DNA from: Cellvibrio sp. KY-YJ-3
GTDB lineage: Bacteria; Pseudomonadota; Gammaproteobacteria; Pseudomonadales; Cellvibrionaceae
DNA: 64,000 bases
Direction: 5' to 3'
Assembly (NCBI RefSeq): GCF_008806955.1
Contig: NZ_CP031727.1
Coordinates: forward strand, 4,168,001-4,232,000
Shown here: positions 54,822 to 63,997 of the stretch, in pieces
Position numbering within the stretch: position 1 is the stretch's first letter
Layout: every line of letters starts with the position of its first letter
Notes under the pieces: model-generated
Told to the model about the DNA's origin: nothing
Databases searched by the model: none
What the model saw: only the letters and a program-made list of their open reading frames with translations
Translations under genes and position numbers: made by a program

Positions 54822-55724
54822 TTATTGCGCCTTGGCAGAGGGAATAAAATCGGCGGGTTGAAACCAATAACGCGCGTCGAACTGATCGGCACTATCGGGC
54901 AAACTGTCGTTGGGAATATGGATGATGCGCCGCTCGGCGAGGCGCGCCAATGGAAAAGCGCGGCGGGTATGCGGGTGCTGTTGTATATGCGCAAGCAATT
55001 CACCATCGTCAATCATTTGCTCCAAACCTTCCTGCACCCAGGCCGCCAATGCGTGATTATCCTGACGCACAAAAAAGTAGACTGCAAAAGGGTAATGTAA
55101 AATCAGTGGTTCGTAGGCAACCAACTCGGGAAATTCACCCGCCCGCTTGTTCATTTCAATGCGAATTTCATGAAACCCGCGCGGAAAATAATCACAGCGC
55201 CCGGCAGCAATTTGTTTAAATAAATTTTCGTAACCAGTACTGGTTTTTACTTTCAAATCGGCAGCGCGCAGAATGCCGGTGTCCGGCCAATGAGTACCCT
55301 GACAAGCGGTAAATTTTTGCAGCTCGGCAAGGCTGTGCACCTGTTCAAATTCAGCCACACGCTTGCGGTGTACCACAAATTGGCGATAGCCCATCAACCC
55401 GCGCTCCAGTGGAATCGGGATAGCTCGCAGCGCCGCATTGCGATTTTTATCCGTCCCCATCCAATAAATATCGATTGTGCGGCCGCGCATTAATTCTTGT
55501 ACCGCACGATCCTGTTCCATATCCATCGTCGGCAACAATGCCGGTACAGGCCGCCCTTTCGCGGCTTTGGTCAAGGCTTTGTGTAGCAGTTCGGTGTAAT
55601 AGCCATAGGAGGTATCCAAATCCGACCTGGGCTTGGGAATACGCAATTCCGCCGTGCTGGCAACCGCGAGCCCACACCAAAGCCACAAGCAGCTGGCAAC
55701 AATAAAAAACGCGCGTAATTTCAT
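54822..55724 (-). CDS. Solitary periplasmic substrate-binding-like protein (paralogue 3)
   Basis: 300 residues from the ATG at 55724; the longer open frame upstream runs into the mpl region and is spurious. Signal peptide (FFIVASCLWLWCGLAVAS). Same framework as its two neighbours but more diverged: DLDTSYGYYTELLHKALTKA, MEQDRAVQELMRGRTIDIYWMGTD, LERGLMGYRQFVVHRKR, CDYFPRGFHEIRIEM, LILHYPFAVYFFVRQDN and terminal DARYWFQPADF followed by IPSAKAQ. Divergent from mpl. Substrate unknown. Confidence 0.8.
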   Translation of the reverse strand: MKLRAFFIVASCLWLWCGLAVASTAELRIPKPRSDLDTSYGYYTELLHKALTKAAKGRPVPALLPTMDMEQDRAVQELMRGRTIDIYWMGTDKNRNAALRAIPIPLERGLMGYRQFVVHRKRVAEFEQVHSLAELQKFTACQGTHWPDTGILRAADLKVKTSTGYENLFKQIAAGRCDYFPRGFHEIRIEMNKRAGEFPELVAYEPLILHYPFAVYFFVRQDNHALAAWVQEGLEQMIDDGELLAHIQQHPHTRRAFPLARLAERRIIHIPNDSLPDSADQFDARYWFQPADFIPSAKAQ

Positions 55725-55856
55725 ACTCTTATTATCACTGTTGTATGAACATTGATCGGCGCAACTGCTCGCCCATGCGAGAGTTGCAATCACAGGAAAA
55801 GTATAGGTTAATCCCCACCAATATCCTGTCCCTTTCTCCAACAAACAGAGCTTGTT

Positions 55857-57296
55857 ATGCATATTCATATTCTCGGCATTTGCGGTACCTTTATGGGCAG
55901 CCTCGCCCAACTGGCCAAAGCGCTTGGCCACCGTGTTACCGGCAGCGACGCCAATGTTTACCCGCCAATGAGCACCCAACTGGAACAAGCGGGCATAGAA
56001 CTGATTCAGGGTTTTGACCCGATGTATTTGCAGCCACCGCATATGGCGCAGGCGCCGGATCTGGTGATTATCGGCAATGCCATGAGCCGCGGTAATGCCA
56101 GCGTGGAGTATGTACTCAACCAAGGCATAGCCTACACCTCCGGCCCGCAGTGGCTGCGCGATCATGTATTGCAAGGCAAATGGGTGATGGCGGTTGCAGG
56201 CACCCACGGCAAAACCACCACCTCGTCGATGCTCGCGTGGATTTTGGAGTACGCCGGTATGGAGCCAGGTTATTTAATTGGTGGCGTCACCAAGAATTTT
56301 CCTACCTCAGCACGTTTGGGCAATACACCGTTTTTTGTAGTGGAAGCCGATGAATACGACAGCGCTTTTTTTGACAAGCGCTCCAAGTTTGTTCACTACA
56401 ATGCACGCACGGTGATTTTAAATAACCTCGAATTTGACCACGCCGATATCTTCCCCGATCTCGCCGCGATCCAAAAACAATTCCACCATTTGATACGCAC
56501 GGTTCCCAGCAATGGTTTAATTATTTCCCCCAGCAATGACAAAGCCCTCGCCGAAGTAATCCAACAAGGCTGTTGGACACCGCAGCAACAATTTGCAGTC
56601 ATCAATGAAAACTCGAACGATGAAAGTTCACCGGTAGAAAACAAAGCGGAATGGCAAGCCCCTACTCCTGAATGGCAAGCCAAACTGTTAGCAGCGGACG
56701 GCTCCTCATTTGCCGTGCTGCACAACGGCGAAGAAGTGGCGCAAGTGAATTGGGAACAAACCGGTATTCACAATGTGAATAACGGTTTAGCTGCAATCAT
56801 CGCCGCGCGCCATGTAGGTGTAACACCGGAACACGGCGCAAAAGCATTGGAACAATTTGCCGGTGTAAAACGCCGCATGGAAATTCTTGCGGACGTTCAC
56901 AGCATAAAAGTCTACGACGACTTCGCCCACCACCCGACCGCGATTAAAACCACACTCGCCGGTTTACGCGCAAAAGTCGGCGACCAAAAAATTATTGCCA
57001 TCATCGAACCCCGCTCCAACACCATGCGTATGGGTGTACACAAAAACGCCCTCAACCAAAGCGTTACCGACGCCGACGATGTTCTTTGGTATCAACCCGC
57101 CAATGTCGATTGGGCAATGGACGAAGTAGTCAACAAAAGCCCCGTGCCCGCAAAACTCTTGCGCGATTTGGATGAATTAATTCACTGCGCCATTTCGCTG
57201 AGCGAACCAGACACTCATATTGTAATTATGAGTAATGGCGGGTTTGGGGGAGTGCATCAAAAATTAATTGATCATTTAACTAAGCACGCGTTGTGA
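55857..57296 (+). CDS. mpl: UDP-MurNAc:L-Ala-gamma-D-Glu-meso-DAP ligase Mpl
   Basis: 479 residues. Murein-recycling ligase that joins the salvaged tripeptide to UDP-MurNAc in the cytoplasm. Mur-ligase features: MHIHILGICGTFMGSLAQLA, P-loop VAGTHGKTTTSSML, FFVVEADEYDSAFFDKRSKF, LNNLEFDHADIF, and the C-terminal EPRSNTMRMGVH and VYDDFAHHPTAIKTTL. It stands in the neighbourhood of ubiX, as in Pseudomonas, with three extra genes in between. Confidence 0.97.
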   Translation: MHIHILGICGTFMGSLAQLAKALGHRVTGSDANVYPPMSTQLEQAGIELIQGFDPMYLQPPHMAQAPDLVIIGNAMSRGNASVEYVLNQGIAYTSGPQWLRDHVLQGKWVMAVAGTHGKTTTSSMLAWILEYAGMEPGYLIGGVTKNFPTSARLGNTPFFVVEADEYDSAFFDKRSKFVHYNARTVILNNLEFDHADIFPDLAAIQKQFHHLIRTVPSNGLIISPSNDKALAEVIQQGCWTPQQQFAVINENSNDESSPVENKAEWQAPTPEWQAKLLAADGSSFAVLHNGEEVAQVNWEQTGIHNVNNGLAAIIAARHVGVTPEHGAKALEQFAGVKRRMEILADVHSIKVYDDFAHHPTAIKTTLAGLRAKVGDQKIIAIIEPRSNTMRMGVHKNALNQSVTDADDVLWYQPANVDWAMDEVVNKSPVPAKLLRDLDELIHCAISLSEPDTHIVIMSNGGFGGVHQKLIDHLTKHAL

Positions 57297-57368
57297 TTAG
57301 ATGACAACAATAGAGTGGGTGAAGCGAAAGTGATATCCGCCAATAATTCATATGCGACACTCTGAAAA

Positions 57369-58037
57369 ATGACTCACAAAAAGAAAACTGTTTATCTGGG
57401 CACAATAATCGTCACCATCCTAACCCTAGCCTGCTTCCAAATGGCTTTTGTAATGACTGACGGGCTAGCTGCCTCCGGCAATAGCATCGCCGAACGCCAC
57501 GAGTTTATTCAAAACAACCTAGGCATTTGGCAGTTGGGCTGGCTTAATTGGATGCTGGCGGCACTAGGATTATTAACTTTTTGCTGCCTGTTATTGCCGT
57601 ACATACCTTCGTCTGAGTGGCGATTATTGGGTATTTTGCTGGTAGCACTGGGTATAGCACCCGATTTAAGTGCAGAGATTATTTTTGCTTTTATTATTCC
57701 CTACAGCCATCAAATCGATCCCTCGCTAGCGACTATGCAAATGCTGGAAACGCTAGCAATGCAATTGACCGGAACACTTGGCAATGGGCTTTATAACATT
57801 GGTGGATTTTTGCTAAATGCACTTTTGCTCAGCAACAAAAAGCTTCCGCGCAAGCTGGTGCTTATTGGTTTACCTGGATGGTGTTTTGGTTTTGGTTTGA
57901 GCATCGCTTGTGCAACCTACTCGATGGAAACTGCAAAGTTTTTTACAGCAGCAGGTATGGTGTGGAGCACAGTGTGGATGTTCGCCATTACGCTGATTGT
58001 ATTTCGCAAATCAGACAATTATCGGCTTGAACACTAA
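57369..58037 (+). CDS. Six-TM membrane protein (DUF4386-like)
   Basis: 222 residues with about six membrane helices (TIIVTILTLACFQMAFVMTDG, WMLAALGLLTFCCLLLPYI, LLGILLVALGIAPDLSAEIIFAFII, LYNIGGFLLNALLL, LVLIGLPGWCFGFGLSIACAT, VWSTVWMFAITLIVF). Resembles DUF4386-type proteins in size and helix layout, but this is weak. TAATG overlap with the next gene makes a coupled pair. No ribosome site seen before the ATG. Confidence 0.55.
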   Translation: MTHKKKTVYLGTIIVTILTLACFQMAFVMTDGLAASGNSIAERHEFIQNNLGIWQLGWLNWMLAALGLLTFCCLLLPYIPSSEWRLLGILLVALGIAPDLSAEIIFAFIIPYSHQIDPSLATMQMLETLAMQLTGTLGNGLYNIGGFLLNALLLSNKKLPRKLVLIGLPGWCFGFGLSIACATYSMETAKFFTAAGMVWSTVWMFAITLIVFRKSDNYRLEH

Positions 58038-58543
58038 TGACCACAATTGAATGGTTTTTTGCACTCAAGCTGATACATATTGGTTCACTAATATTCTGGC
58101 TTGGCCCGAGCTTGGGTGGTTGGTTGATGTTATTAGCCAACCGTAAACAACTTGGTGAGCACTCACCGGCAACACACTTGGCTTATACAATTTTTATCCG
58201 TTTATTAATTATTGAACACATTGCATTTTTTGTATTGTTGGGTACTGGCATTGCAATGGCTTCGCTTGTTTACACTTTGCAAATTCCATGGTTGCAATGG
58301 AAGTTATTAATTATTTTTACGCTCATTCTTCCGCTTGAAATAGCAGACATATGGTATGGCAACATCAAACTACCGCAGATTTTTTCACACTTGAATGAAT
58401 CGGGTTACGATACCAAACACGCCCGTACACTCCATATTTATCATGCCTATATAACTCGCATTGCTATCGTGATTATTCCGGTCAGTGTATTGGCAATAAT
58501 GTGGCTGGTGATTGCTAAACCGCATGCGATAAACCTGTGGTGA
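58037..58543 (+). CDS. DUF2269-like membrane protein
   Basis: 168 residues with four membrane helices. LKLIHIGSLIFWLGPSLGGWLMLL and LLIIEHIAFFVLLGTGIAMA place histidines within the first helices, as in DUF2269/CopD-like proteins. The start codon shares a base with the upstream stop (TAATG), so the two membrane proteins are probably made together and may interact. Function unknown. Confidence 0.65.
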   Translation: MTTIEWFFALKLIHIGSLIFWLGPSLGGWLMLLANRKQLGEHSPATHLAYTIFIRLLIIEHIAFFVLLGTGIAMASLVYTLQIPWLQWKLLIIFTLILPLEIADIWYGNIKLPQIFSHLNESGYDTKHARTLHIYHAYITRIAIVIIPVSVLAIMWLVIAKPHAINLW

Positions 58544-58742
58544 AAATTGTGGGTATAATTGAACTCCACCCGCACTGCGAAGCGACACCATCGCACTAAG
58601 CCACAAAAAGCACCCTGTCCCTTCAATTACCACCCTTCCCTCTATATCATTAACACCTCAGCAAAACATCGGTCATTACCAGCAAACAGTGCCAAAGAGC
58701 CTGTCAAAAAACCTTTTTTCCACTTTTGAGAGAGCTTCAACC

Positions 58743-59381
58743 ATGAAAATTGCATTAATGAACGAATTTAGTCAGGCCGCGAAGAACGCGATTGTGTTGC
58801 AGCAGCTGGAATCAGTCGCTGCCGAGCAACAACACAGCGTTTATAACGTGGGCATGAGCGATGACAATGATCATTACCTGACCTATATCCACCTCGGCAT
58901 CATGGCGAGCTTGCTGTTGAACTCCAAAGCGGTGGATTTTGTGGTGAGCGGCTGCGGTACTGGCCAAGGCGCGATGATGTCGCTGAACGCGCACCCAGGT
59001 GTATTCTGCGGTTACTGCATAGAGCCAACCGATGCCTACCTGTTTGCGCAAGTGAACAACGGCAATGCGCTGGCGCTGCCTTTTGCCAAGGGTTTTGGTT
59101 GGGGTGCTGAATTGAACATTCGCACTATTTTTGAGAAGGCCTTTACCGGCGTGCGCGGCCAAGGTTACCCCGCTGAGCGCCGCGAGTCGCAAGTGCGCAA
59201 TGCCGGTATCCTCACCAGCGTAAAAACCGCTACCGCCAAAGGTTATCTGGACGGCCTGCGTGCTATCGACCCGGAACTGGTAAAAACAGCAGTGACCGGC
59301 GAGCGCTTTCAGGCGTGTTTCTTTGAAAACTGCCAGGACGATAGCATCCGCGCCTTTGTGAAGGACGTATTGGGAAAATAA
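58743..59381 (+). CDS. RpiB/LacA/LacB-family sugar-phosphate isomerase-like protein
   Basis: 212 residues from the ATG at 58743; the frame extends to 58689 without support. N-terminal MKIALMNEFSQAAKNA, then VVSGCGTGQGAMMSLNAHPGVFCGYC, which matches the RpiB active-site loop with its cysteine, and NNGNALALPFAKGFGWGAELN. Longer than RpiB (about 150) because of a C-terminal extension (VKTATAKGYLDGLRAIDPELV) seen in a distinct subfamily of unknown sugar specificity. Confidence 0.8.
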   Translation: MKIALMNEFSQAAKNAIVLQQLESVAAEQQHSVYNVGMSDDNDHYLTYIHLGIMASLLLNSKAVDFVVSGCGTGQGAMMSLNAHPGVFCGYCIEPTDAYLFAQVNNGNALALPFAKGFGWGAELNIRTIFEKAFTGVRGQGYPAERRESQVRNAGILTSVKTATAKGYLDGLRAIDPELVKTAVTGERFQACFFENCQDDSIRAFVKDVLGK

Positions 59382-59383
59382 AT

Positions 59384-59450
59384 TCCTCCCCAACCCTCCC
59401 TTTTTCAAAGGGAGGGAGCTAATTTCCCCTTTGTAAAAGGGATTTGCTCC
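59384..59450. repeat. Dispersed GGGAGG-type mini-repeat (copy c)
   Basis: Directly after the RpiB-like gene: CCTCCCCAACCCTCCC, hairpin CCCTCCCTTT-TTC-AAAGGGAGGG, GAGCTAATTTCCCCTTTG and GGGATTTGCTCC. Aligns with the reverse complement of 48150-48240 and shares GGGATTTGCTCC with 7224-7275. Confidence 0.6.
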
Positions 59451-59481
59451 GCACCGATTCACCCACTCTGAGGCAGACCGA

Positions 59482-60102
59482 ATGACTCAAGTACTAACGC
59501 CACGCACTATTACCCTCGCGATTACCGGCGCTTCCGGCGCGCAGTATGGCCTGCGTTTATTGCAGTGTTTATTAGCCGCTGATTGCAAAGTGTATTTGAT
59601 GATCTCCAGTGCCGCCGAAGTGGTGATCCGCACTGAAACCGATTTGGATTTACCACGGGATTTGGAAGACCAGCAGGCGATGCTCTGTTCACTTTACGGC
59701 GCCGATGAAGACCAGCTACAACTACTCGCCAAAGACGATTGGTTTGCAGCCGTGGCATCGGGTTCCAGCTCGCCGGCCTCGATGGTCATTTGCCCCGCCA
59801 GTGGCGGCACCCTCTCTGCCATCGCCCACGGTGCCAGCAATAATTTGATTGAACGCGCGGCCGATGTTGCCCTGAAAGAGCGTCGCAAATTAATTGTGGT
59901 GCCGCGCGAGACACCCTACTCTGAAATCCATTTGGAGAATATGCTCAAGCTGACCCAAATGGGCGTGATTGTATTGCCCGCCAGCCCCGGCTTTTACATG
60001 CAACCGCAGTCGGTAGAAGAGCTGGTGGATTTTATTGTGGCTCGCATTTTGGATCAGCTCGGCGTCGCTCAGGATCTAATGCCGCGCTGGGGCGAGGATT
60101 AA
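59482..60102 (+). CDS. ubiX: Flavin prenyltransferase UbiX
   Basis: 206 residues. Makes prenylated FMN for the decarboxylase UbiD in ubiquinone synthesis. Motifs: [71 protein letters not shown], and [21 protein letters not shown]. It follows the mpl neighbourhood as in Pseudomonas. Confidence 0.96.
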   Translation: MTQVLTPRTITLAITGASGAQYGLRLLQCLLAADCKVYLMISSAAEVVIRTETDLDLPRDLEDQQAMLCSLYGADEDQLQLLAKDDWFAAVASGSSSPASMVICPASGGTLSAIAHGASNNLIERAADVALKERRKLIVVPRETPYSEIHLENMLKLTQMGVIVLPASPGFYMQPQSVEELVDFIVARILDQLGVAQDLMPRWGED

Positions 60103-60250
60103 CCCGTCTGCAGATCTGCCCTTAACCCAGCTCATTCCCGGGCTGGCAGCTACACAAACCCGCTTCCCCCACCCTTATTTGCCCACCACTGGCAACACCC
60201 TCGATTTAACCTAGACTTAAGCCAACACTCTGTAAAAATCGAGAGTACCA

Positions 60251-62230
60251 ATGCCCTTTGCGGAATCACTGCCTTGCATACTATTTACCTTTACTGCGGA
60301 AAATAGCGGTAAATGCACCATCTGTTTTTGCAACAACAATTTGGCAGACATTTTTGGTATTACCGCAGAATCGCTCATTGCCGACAGTGAGTTCCCCTTT
60401 AGAAATGTTGACCTGGAATGCCGCCCCGATATTTACACCCACTTAAATCAGTTGATGTATGGCGAGCGCACATTTATAGACCTGAGCTTCACCATTAGCC
60501 GCCCCGAAAAAAAACATTGGTTTTTGCTGCAGGCATCAGCACAAAAAGGCTCACCCAAACATACTTACGAAGGCCGTATTTTTGAAATTACCGAGCAGTA
60601 TGCGCGCCAACAACAGGTGCTGACCTCGGCCAATTATTTTATGCACCTGCTCGACCAACTGCCCGATCGTTTTTATTATAAAGATGCGCAGTCGCGTTAC
60701 CTCGGTGGCAACCGCGCCTGGCGCGAACAACACCACATTGAAAATATGGCCGATTGGGTCGGCAAAAGCGATTTGGACTCCCCGCGTTTTACACCGGAGT
60801 TAGCGCAAAAAATATTTCGCGAAGAGCAAACAATGTTGCAAAGCGGCATAGCACTACGCACCCGCGAAAAAGTCGAAAATGCCGACGGCAGCATACAATA
60901 TTCCGACTCAATCAAAACGCCGGTGTATGACAACCACAATCAACTAGTAGGGTTGGTGGGGCTAACACGAGACATCACCCAACTGGTGGAAACCGAACAG
61001 GCACTAGCGCACGCAAAAGAGCAAGCCGAGGAAGCAGCAAAAGCCAAAAGTGCATTTTTAGCAGTGATGAGCCATGAAATTCGCACCCCCATGAACGGCG
61101 TGATTGGCTGCGCATCACTTCTGGCCGACACTCAACTCACTGAAGAGCAGCGTCAACTGGTGCGCACTATTCAATCCTGCGGCGAAGGTTTGTTGGTAAT
61201 TATTAATGACATTCTCGATTACTCCAAAATAGAAGCAGGGCAAATCCAACTGGAAATGCGCCCTTTTCCTCTGCGGGAATTAATTGAAGATACACTCGAA
61301 CTTTTCAAAAAAAGTGCACAAAACAAAAATCTGGGATTACAGTATGTTTTGGCTGATGATGTACCGCTGCATGTAGAGGGAGACTCGGCGCGCATTCGCC
61401 AAGTACTGATTAATTTAATTGGCAATGCTATAAAATTTACCGACACAGGTGCAGTCACACTCACCATTAAGCTGCAAGAAAAACAGCACAACAAACACCG
61501 CTGTACCTTACTGTTTAAAGTCCAGGATACCGGCATAGGAATACCAGCGGCATTACAAGGCAACCTGTTTCAAGTATTTACCCAAGCCGATAACTCGATT
61601 ACACGAAAATATGGCGGTACAGGTCTAGGTTTAGCGATTTCCAAAAAAATTATCCAACAAATGGGCGGAACCATTTGGTTGGATAGCACGCCCGGGTTAG
61701 GCACCAGCTTTTTCTTTACCGCCCGTTTTATCTATCACGAAAAAGCTTACGAACCCTCTACAAAAATTTCACCAACATCAAATTCCTTGCTGTCGACAAC
61801 AGATGAAAACACCAACCTGCCTCTGGAAATAAAACCGCGCAATACACGCGTGCTGGTGGTAGAAGATAATAGTGTTAACAAAATGCTTATTATCAAAATG
61901 CTATCAAAATTGGGCTATAACAATATTACCGCCGTAGCCGATGGCTCAGAGGCCGTGGATATCTGCCGGGAAATGGCTATCGATATAATATTGATGGATA
62001 TTCAAATGCGGATTATGGATGGTTACACCGCTACCGAAAAAATCAGGGCGCAACAAAATGTTGCGGGCCAACCCTGGATCATCGCACTCACGGCGGGCGT
62101 ACAACAGGCGGATGCGGAACGCGCCTTTGCCTGTGGCATGAATGCTTTTGCTACCAAACCTATTCAACTGCTTGAATTAAATAATGCGCTTATCCAGGCA
62201 GAGACTGCTCTGCTCAGCACCAGCGCCTAA
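60251..62230 (+). CDS. Soluble hybrid histidine kinase, PAS-PAS-HisKA-HATPase-REC
   Basis: 659 residues without membrane helices. Two PAS-type domains (about 1-120 and 125-250; second with FYYKDAQSRYLGGNRAWREQ and the PAC-like LVGLVGLTRDITQ), coiled coil, HisKA with MSHEIRTPMNGVIG, ATPase with LINLIGNAIKFT, DTGIGIP and GGTGLGLAISKKI, and a C-terminal receiver (540-655) with VVEDNSVNKML, phospho-Asp in LMDIQMRIMDGYTA and Lys in ATKPIQ. Cytoplasmic sensing is implied. There is no phosphotransfer protein or output gene beside it. Confidence 0.93.
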   Translation: MPFAESLPCILFTFTAENSGKCTICFCNNNLADIFGITAESLIADSEFPFRNVDLECRPDIYTHLNQLMYGERTFIDLSFTISRPEKKHWFLLQASAQKGSPKHTYEGRIFEITEQYARQQQVLTSANYFMHLLDQLPDRFYYKDAQSRYLGGNRAWREQHHIENMADWVGKSDLDSPRFTPELAQKIFREEQTMLQSGIALRTREKVENADGSIQYSDSIKTPVYDNHNQLVGLVGLTRDITQLVETEQALAHAKEQAEEAAKAKSAFLAVMSHEIRTPMNGVIGCASLLADTQLTEEQRQLVRTIQSCGEGLLVIINDILDYSKIEAGQIQLEMRPFPLRELIEDTLELFKKSAQNKNLGLQYVLADDVPLHVEGDSARIRQVLINLIGNAIKFTDTGAVTLTIKLQEKQHNKHRCTLLFKVQDTGIGIPAALQGNLFQVFTQADNSITRKYGGTGLGLAISKKIIQQMGGTIWLDSTPGLGTSFFFTARFIYHEKAYEPSTKISPTSNSLLSTTDENTNLPLEIKPRNTRVLVVEDNSVNKMLIIKMLSKLGYNNITAVADGSEAVDICREMAIDIILMDIQMRIMDGYTATEKIRAQQNVAGQPWIIALTAGVQQADAERAFACGMNAFATKPIQLLELNNALIQAETALLSTSA

Positions 62231-62291
62231 GTGTTCAAGGCGTGAAAGGCATCTGTTAAACTGATGCTCCAATCATTATGACCACGTTGCT

Positions 62292-63194
62292 ATGACTCTC
62301 CCCAACCAGGTACGCATTGTTGAAGTAGGCCCGCGCGATGGTTTGCAAAACGAAAAGCAAACCATCACCACCGCCACCAAAATTCAATTAATCGAAAATT
62401 TAGTCGCTGCTGGTTTAACCTATATTGAAGCCGGTAGTTTTGTGAACTCGAAATGGGTGCCGCAAATGGCTGACAGTGGCGATGTATTTTCTGGCGTCGC
62501 ACGCAAACCCGGCGTAACTTACGCTGCACTCACCCCCAACCTGCAAGGTTATGAACGTGCGATTGCCGTTAACGCCAATGAAGTGGCCATTTTTGCGGCG
62601 GCATCGGAAGCCTTTAGTCAAAAGAATATTAATTGCTCCATTAGCGAAAGTATCCAACGTTTTGAAACCTTAATTAGCGCCGCCAAAGCGCAACAGATCC
62701 CGGTGCGCGGTTATATCTCCTGTGTTGCCGGCTGCCCCTATTCCGGCGCAGTAAATGCACAAACCGTTGCCAGTATCGCCAAAGAATTATTAGCCATGGG
62801 CTGCTACGAAATTTCGCTGGGCGACACCATCGGCGTCGGCACTGCCGGACAAATCAAACATTTAATTGAAACACTCGCGCGCGACATTCCCATCGAAAAA
62901 ATCGCTGCGCACATGCACGACACTTACGGACAGGCACTCGCTAACATTTATGCCGCATTGGAAATGGGCGTGAGTGTGATCGATTCATCCGTCGCTGGTT
63001 TAGGCGGCTGCCCCTACGCCGCCGGTGCAACCGGCAATGTCGCCACTGAAGATGTAGTCTATTTATTAAATGGCTTGGGTATTCAACACGGTGTTGATCT
63101 GGATAAATTAATTTATGCCGGCAATACCATCAGCGCAGCATTAAATAAACCAAGCAATTCAAAGGTTGCGAAGGCAAAAAGCAAATCCCTCTAA
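62292..63194 (+). CDS. mvaB: Hydroxymethylglutaryl-CoA lyase
   Basis: 300 residues, typical length. Cleaves HMG-CoA to acetoacetate and acetyl-CoA in leucine/isovalerate breakdown. Motifs: VEVGPRDGLQNE (substrate and metal Asp), IEAGSFVNSKWVPQMAD, SCVAGCPYSGAV, EISLGDTIGVG, AAHMHDTYGQALAN (metal His pair) and the active-site cysteine loop SVAGLGGCPYAAGATGNVATEDVVYLL. No other leucine-pathway genes are adjacent. Confidence 0.96.
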   Translation: MTLPNQVRIVEVGPRDGLQNEKQTITTATKIQLIENLVAAGLTYIEAGSFVNSKWVPQMADSGDVFSGVARKPGVTYAALTPNLQGYERAIAVNANEVAIFAAASEAFSQKNINCSISESIQRFETLISAAKAQQIPVRGYISCVAGCPYSGAVNAQTVASIAKELLAMGCYEISLGDTIGVGTAGQIKHLIETLARDIPIEKIAAHMHDTYGQALANIYAALEMGVSVIDSSVAGLGGCPYAAGATGNVATEDVVYLLNGLGIQHGVDLDKLIYAGNTISAALNKPSNSKVAKAKSKSL

Positions 63195-63233
63195 CCCCAT
63201 CTGAAAAAGCGAGCGTCGGGGAGGGATTAAAAT
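63190..63233. repeat. Dispersed GGGAGG-type mini-repeat (copy d, diverged)
   Basis: ATCCCTCTAACCCCATCTGAAAAAGCGAGCGTCGGGGAGGGAT directly at the 3' end of the HMG-CoA lyase gene: outer arms ATCCCTC/GAGGGAT and inner ACCCC/GGGGA as in the other copies. The most diverged of the four. Confidence 0.45.
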
Positions 63234-63245
63234 ATCGAGGAAAAA

Positions 63246-63536
63246 ATGACAAACGAAATCGAACAACAAATCAATTTGGAAACCGCGCAAATTCACTGGC
63301 ACGAACTGCAGCGTTTTTTCGCCAGCGGCAATGCCATCGCTGTAGATCCAACATTGGATCTAACTCACGTCGCCGCCCAAATTGTCGCTGACAATGCCGC
63401 GCAAATTAAAATCTGGATGGATGCGGGCTTGGTTGATGCAGTCAAAGATACCCAAGCCCAATCATGGTACGAACAAAATGCATTGGTATGGGCCGTGGTG
63501 ATAAAACCTTGGGTGTTGGTGCAGCCGATAATTTAA
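63246..63536 (+). CDS. DUF2288 family protein
   Basis: 96 residues. GAGG lies 5 bases before the ATG. The family pattern is clear: ETAQIHWHELQRFFASGNAIAVDPTLDLTHVAAQIVADNAAQIKIWMDAGLV, with C-terminal WYEQNALVWAVVIKPWVLVQP. Function unknown. Followed 14 bases later by a GNAT gene, so probably co-transcribed. Confidence 0.85.
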   Translation: MTNEIEQQINLETAQIHWHELQRFFASGNAIAVDPTLDLTHVAAQIVADNAAQIKIWMDAGLVDAVKDTQAQSWYEQNALVWAVVIKPWVLVQPII

Positions 63537-63550
63537 AAGGTAAACTAAGC

Positions 63551-63997
63551 ATGCGCCACATTCGCCGCGCCACAAAAGAAGATGCAGAAGCCGTAACTAA
63601 TTTATACCGCGAACTCAATACACTCTCACCCGTCTCAGTATTGCCAGAGCGAATTGACGCAGTAGCAAATAGCAGCAATACATTCTTGCTAGTGTGCGAT
63701 GATAGCGGCGAAATTATCGCCACCGCACTCCTCTGTCTATGCCAGGATGTGATGTTCGACAACCAACCTTTTGCAGTGGTTGAAAATGTAGTGGTCAGTG
63801 CCAACTATAAACGCGAAGGCAGCGGCAAAAGTATGATGGATTATATTGAAGCGTTTTGCTTGGCGCAGGATTGCTCCAAAATTATGTTGCAGACCAGCAG
63901 TGAAAACCGCGACGCACAGGATTTTTACACGGCGATGGGTTACGACCCGAACGCCAAAATCGGTTTTATAAAATATCGCCGCTACTTCTCACGATAG
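63551..63997 (+). CDS. GNAT-family N-acetyltransferase
   Basis: 148 residues from the ATG at 63551 with AAGG 10 bases upstream; the overlapping frame from 63464 is not needed. Standard GNAT layout: IRRATKEDAEAVTNLYRELN, FAVVENVVVSANYKREGSGKSMMDYIE (acetyl-CoA-binding V-V-x-x-x-x-R-x-x-G-x-G/S), CSKIMLQTSSENRDAQDFYTAMGY. The R-E-G-S-G-K variant retains the phosphate-binding turn. Substrate unknown. The stop lies three bases before the window end. Confidence 0.9.
   Translation: MRHIRRATKEDAEAVTNLYRELNTLSPVSVLPERIDAVANSSNTFLLVCDDSGEIIATALLCLCQDVMFDNQPFAVVENVVVSANYKREGSGKSMMDYIEAFCLAQDCSKIMLQTSSENRDAQDFYTAMGYDPNAKIGFIKYRRYFSR

Noticed and set aside
55725-56207. N-terminal 160-residue extension of the third substrate-binding-like ORF
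   Set aside because: It runs antisense into mpl, has no domain, and a proper signal peptide begins at the internal ATG at 55724.
60103-60250. GC-rich dyad after ubiX (CCCAGC...GGCTGG) as a terminator
   Set aside because: The stem is short and no T-run follows.
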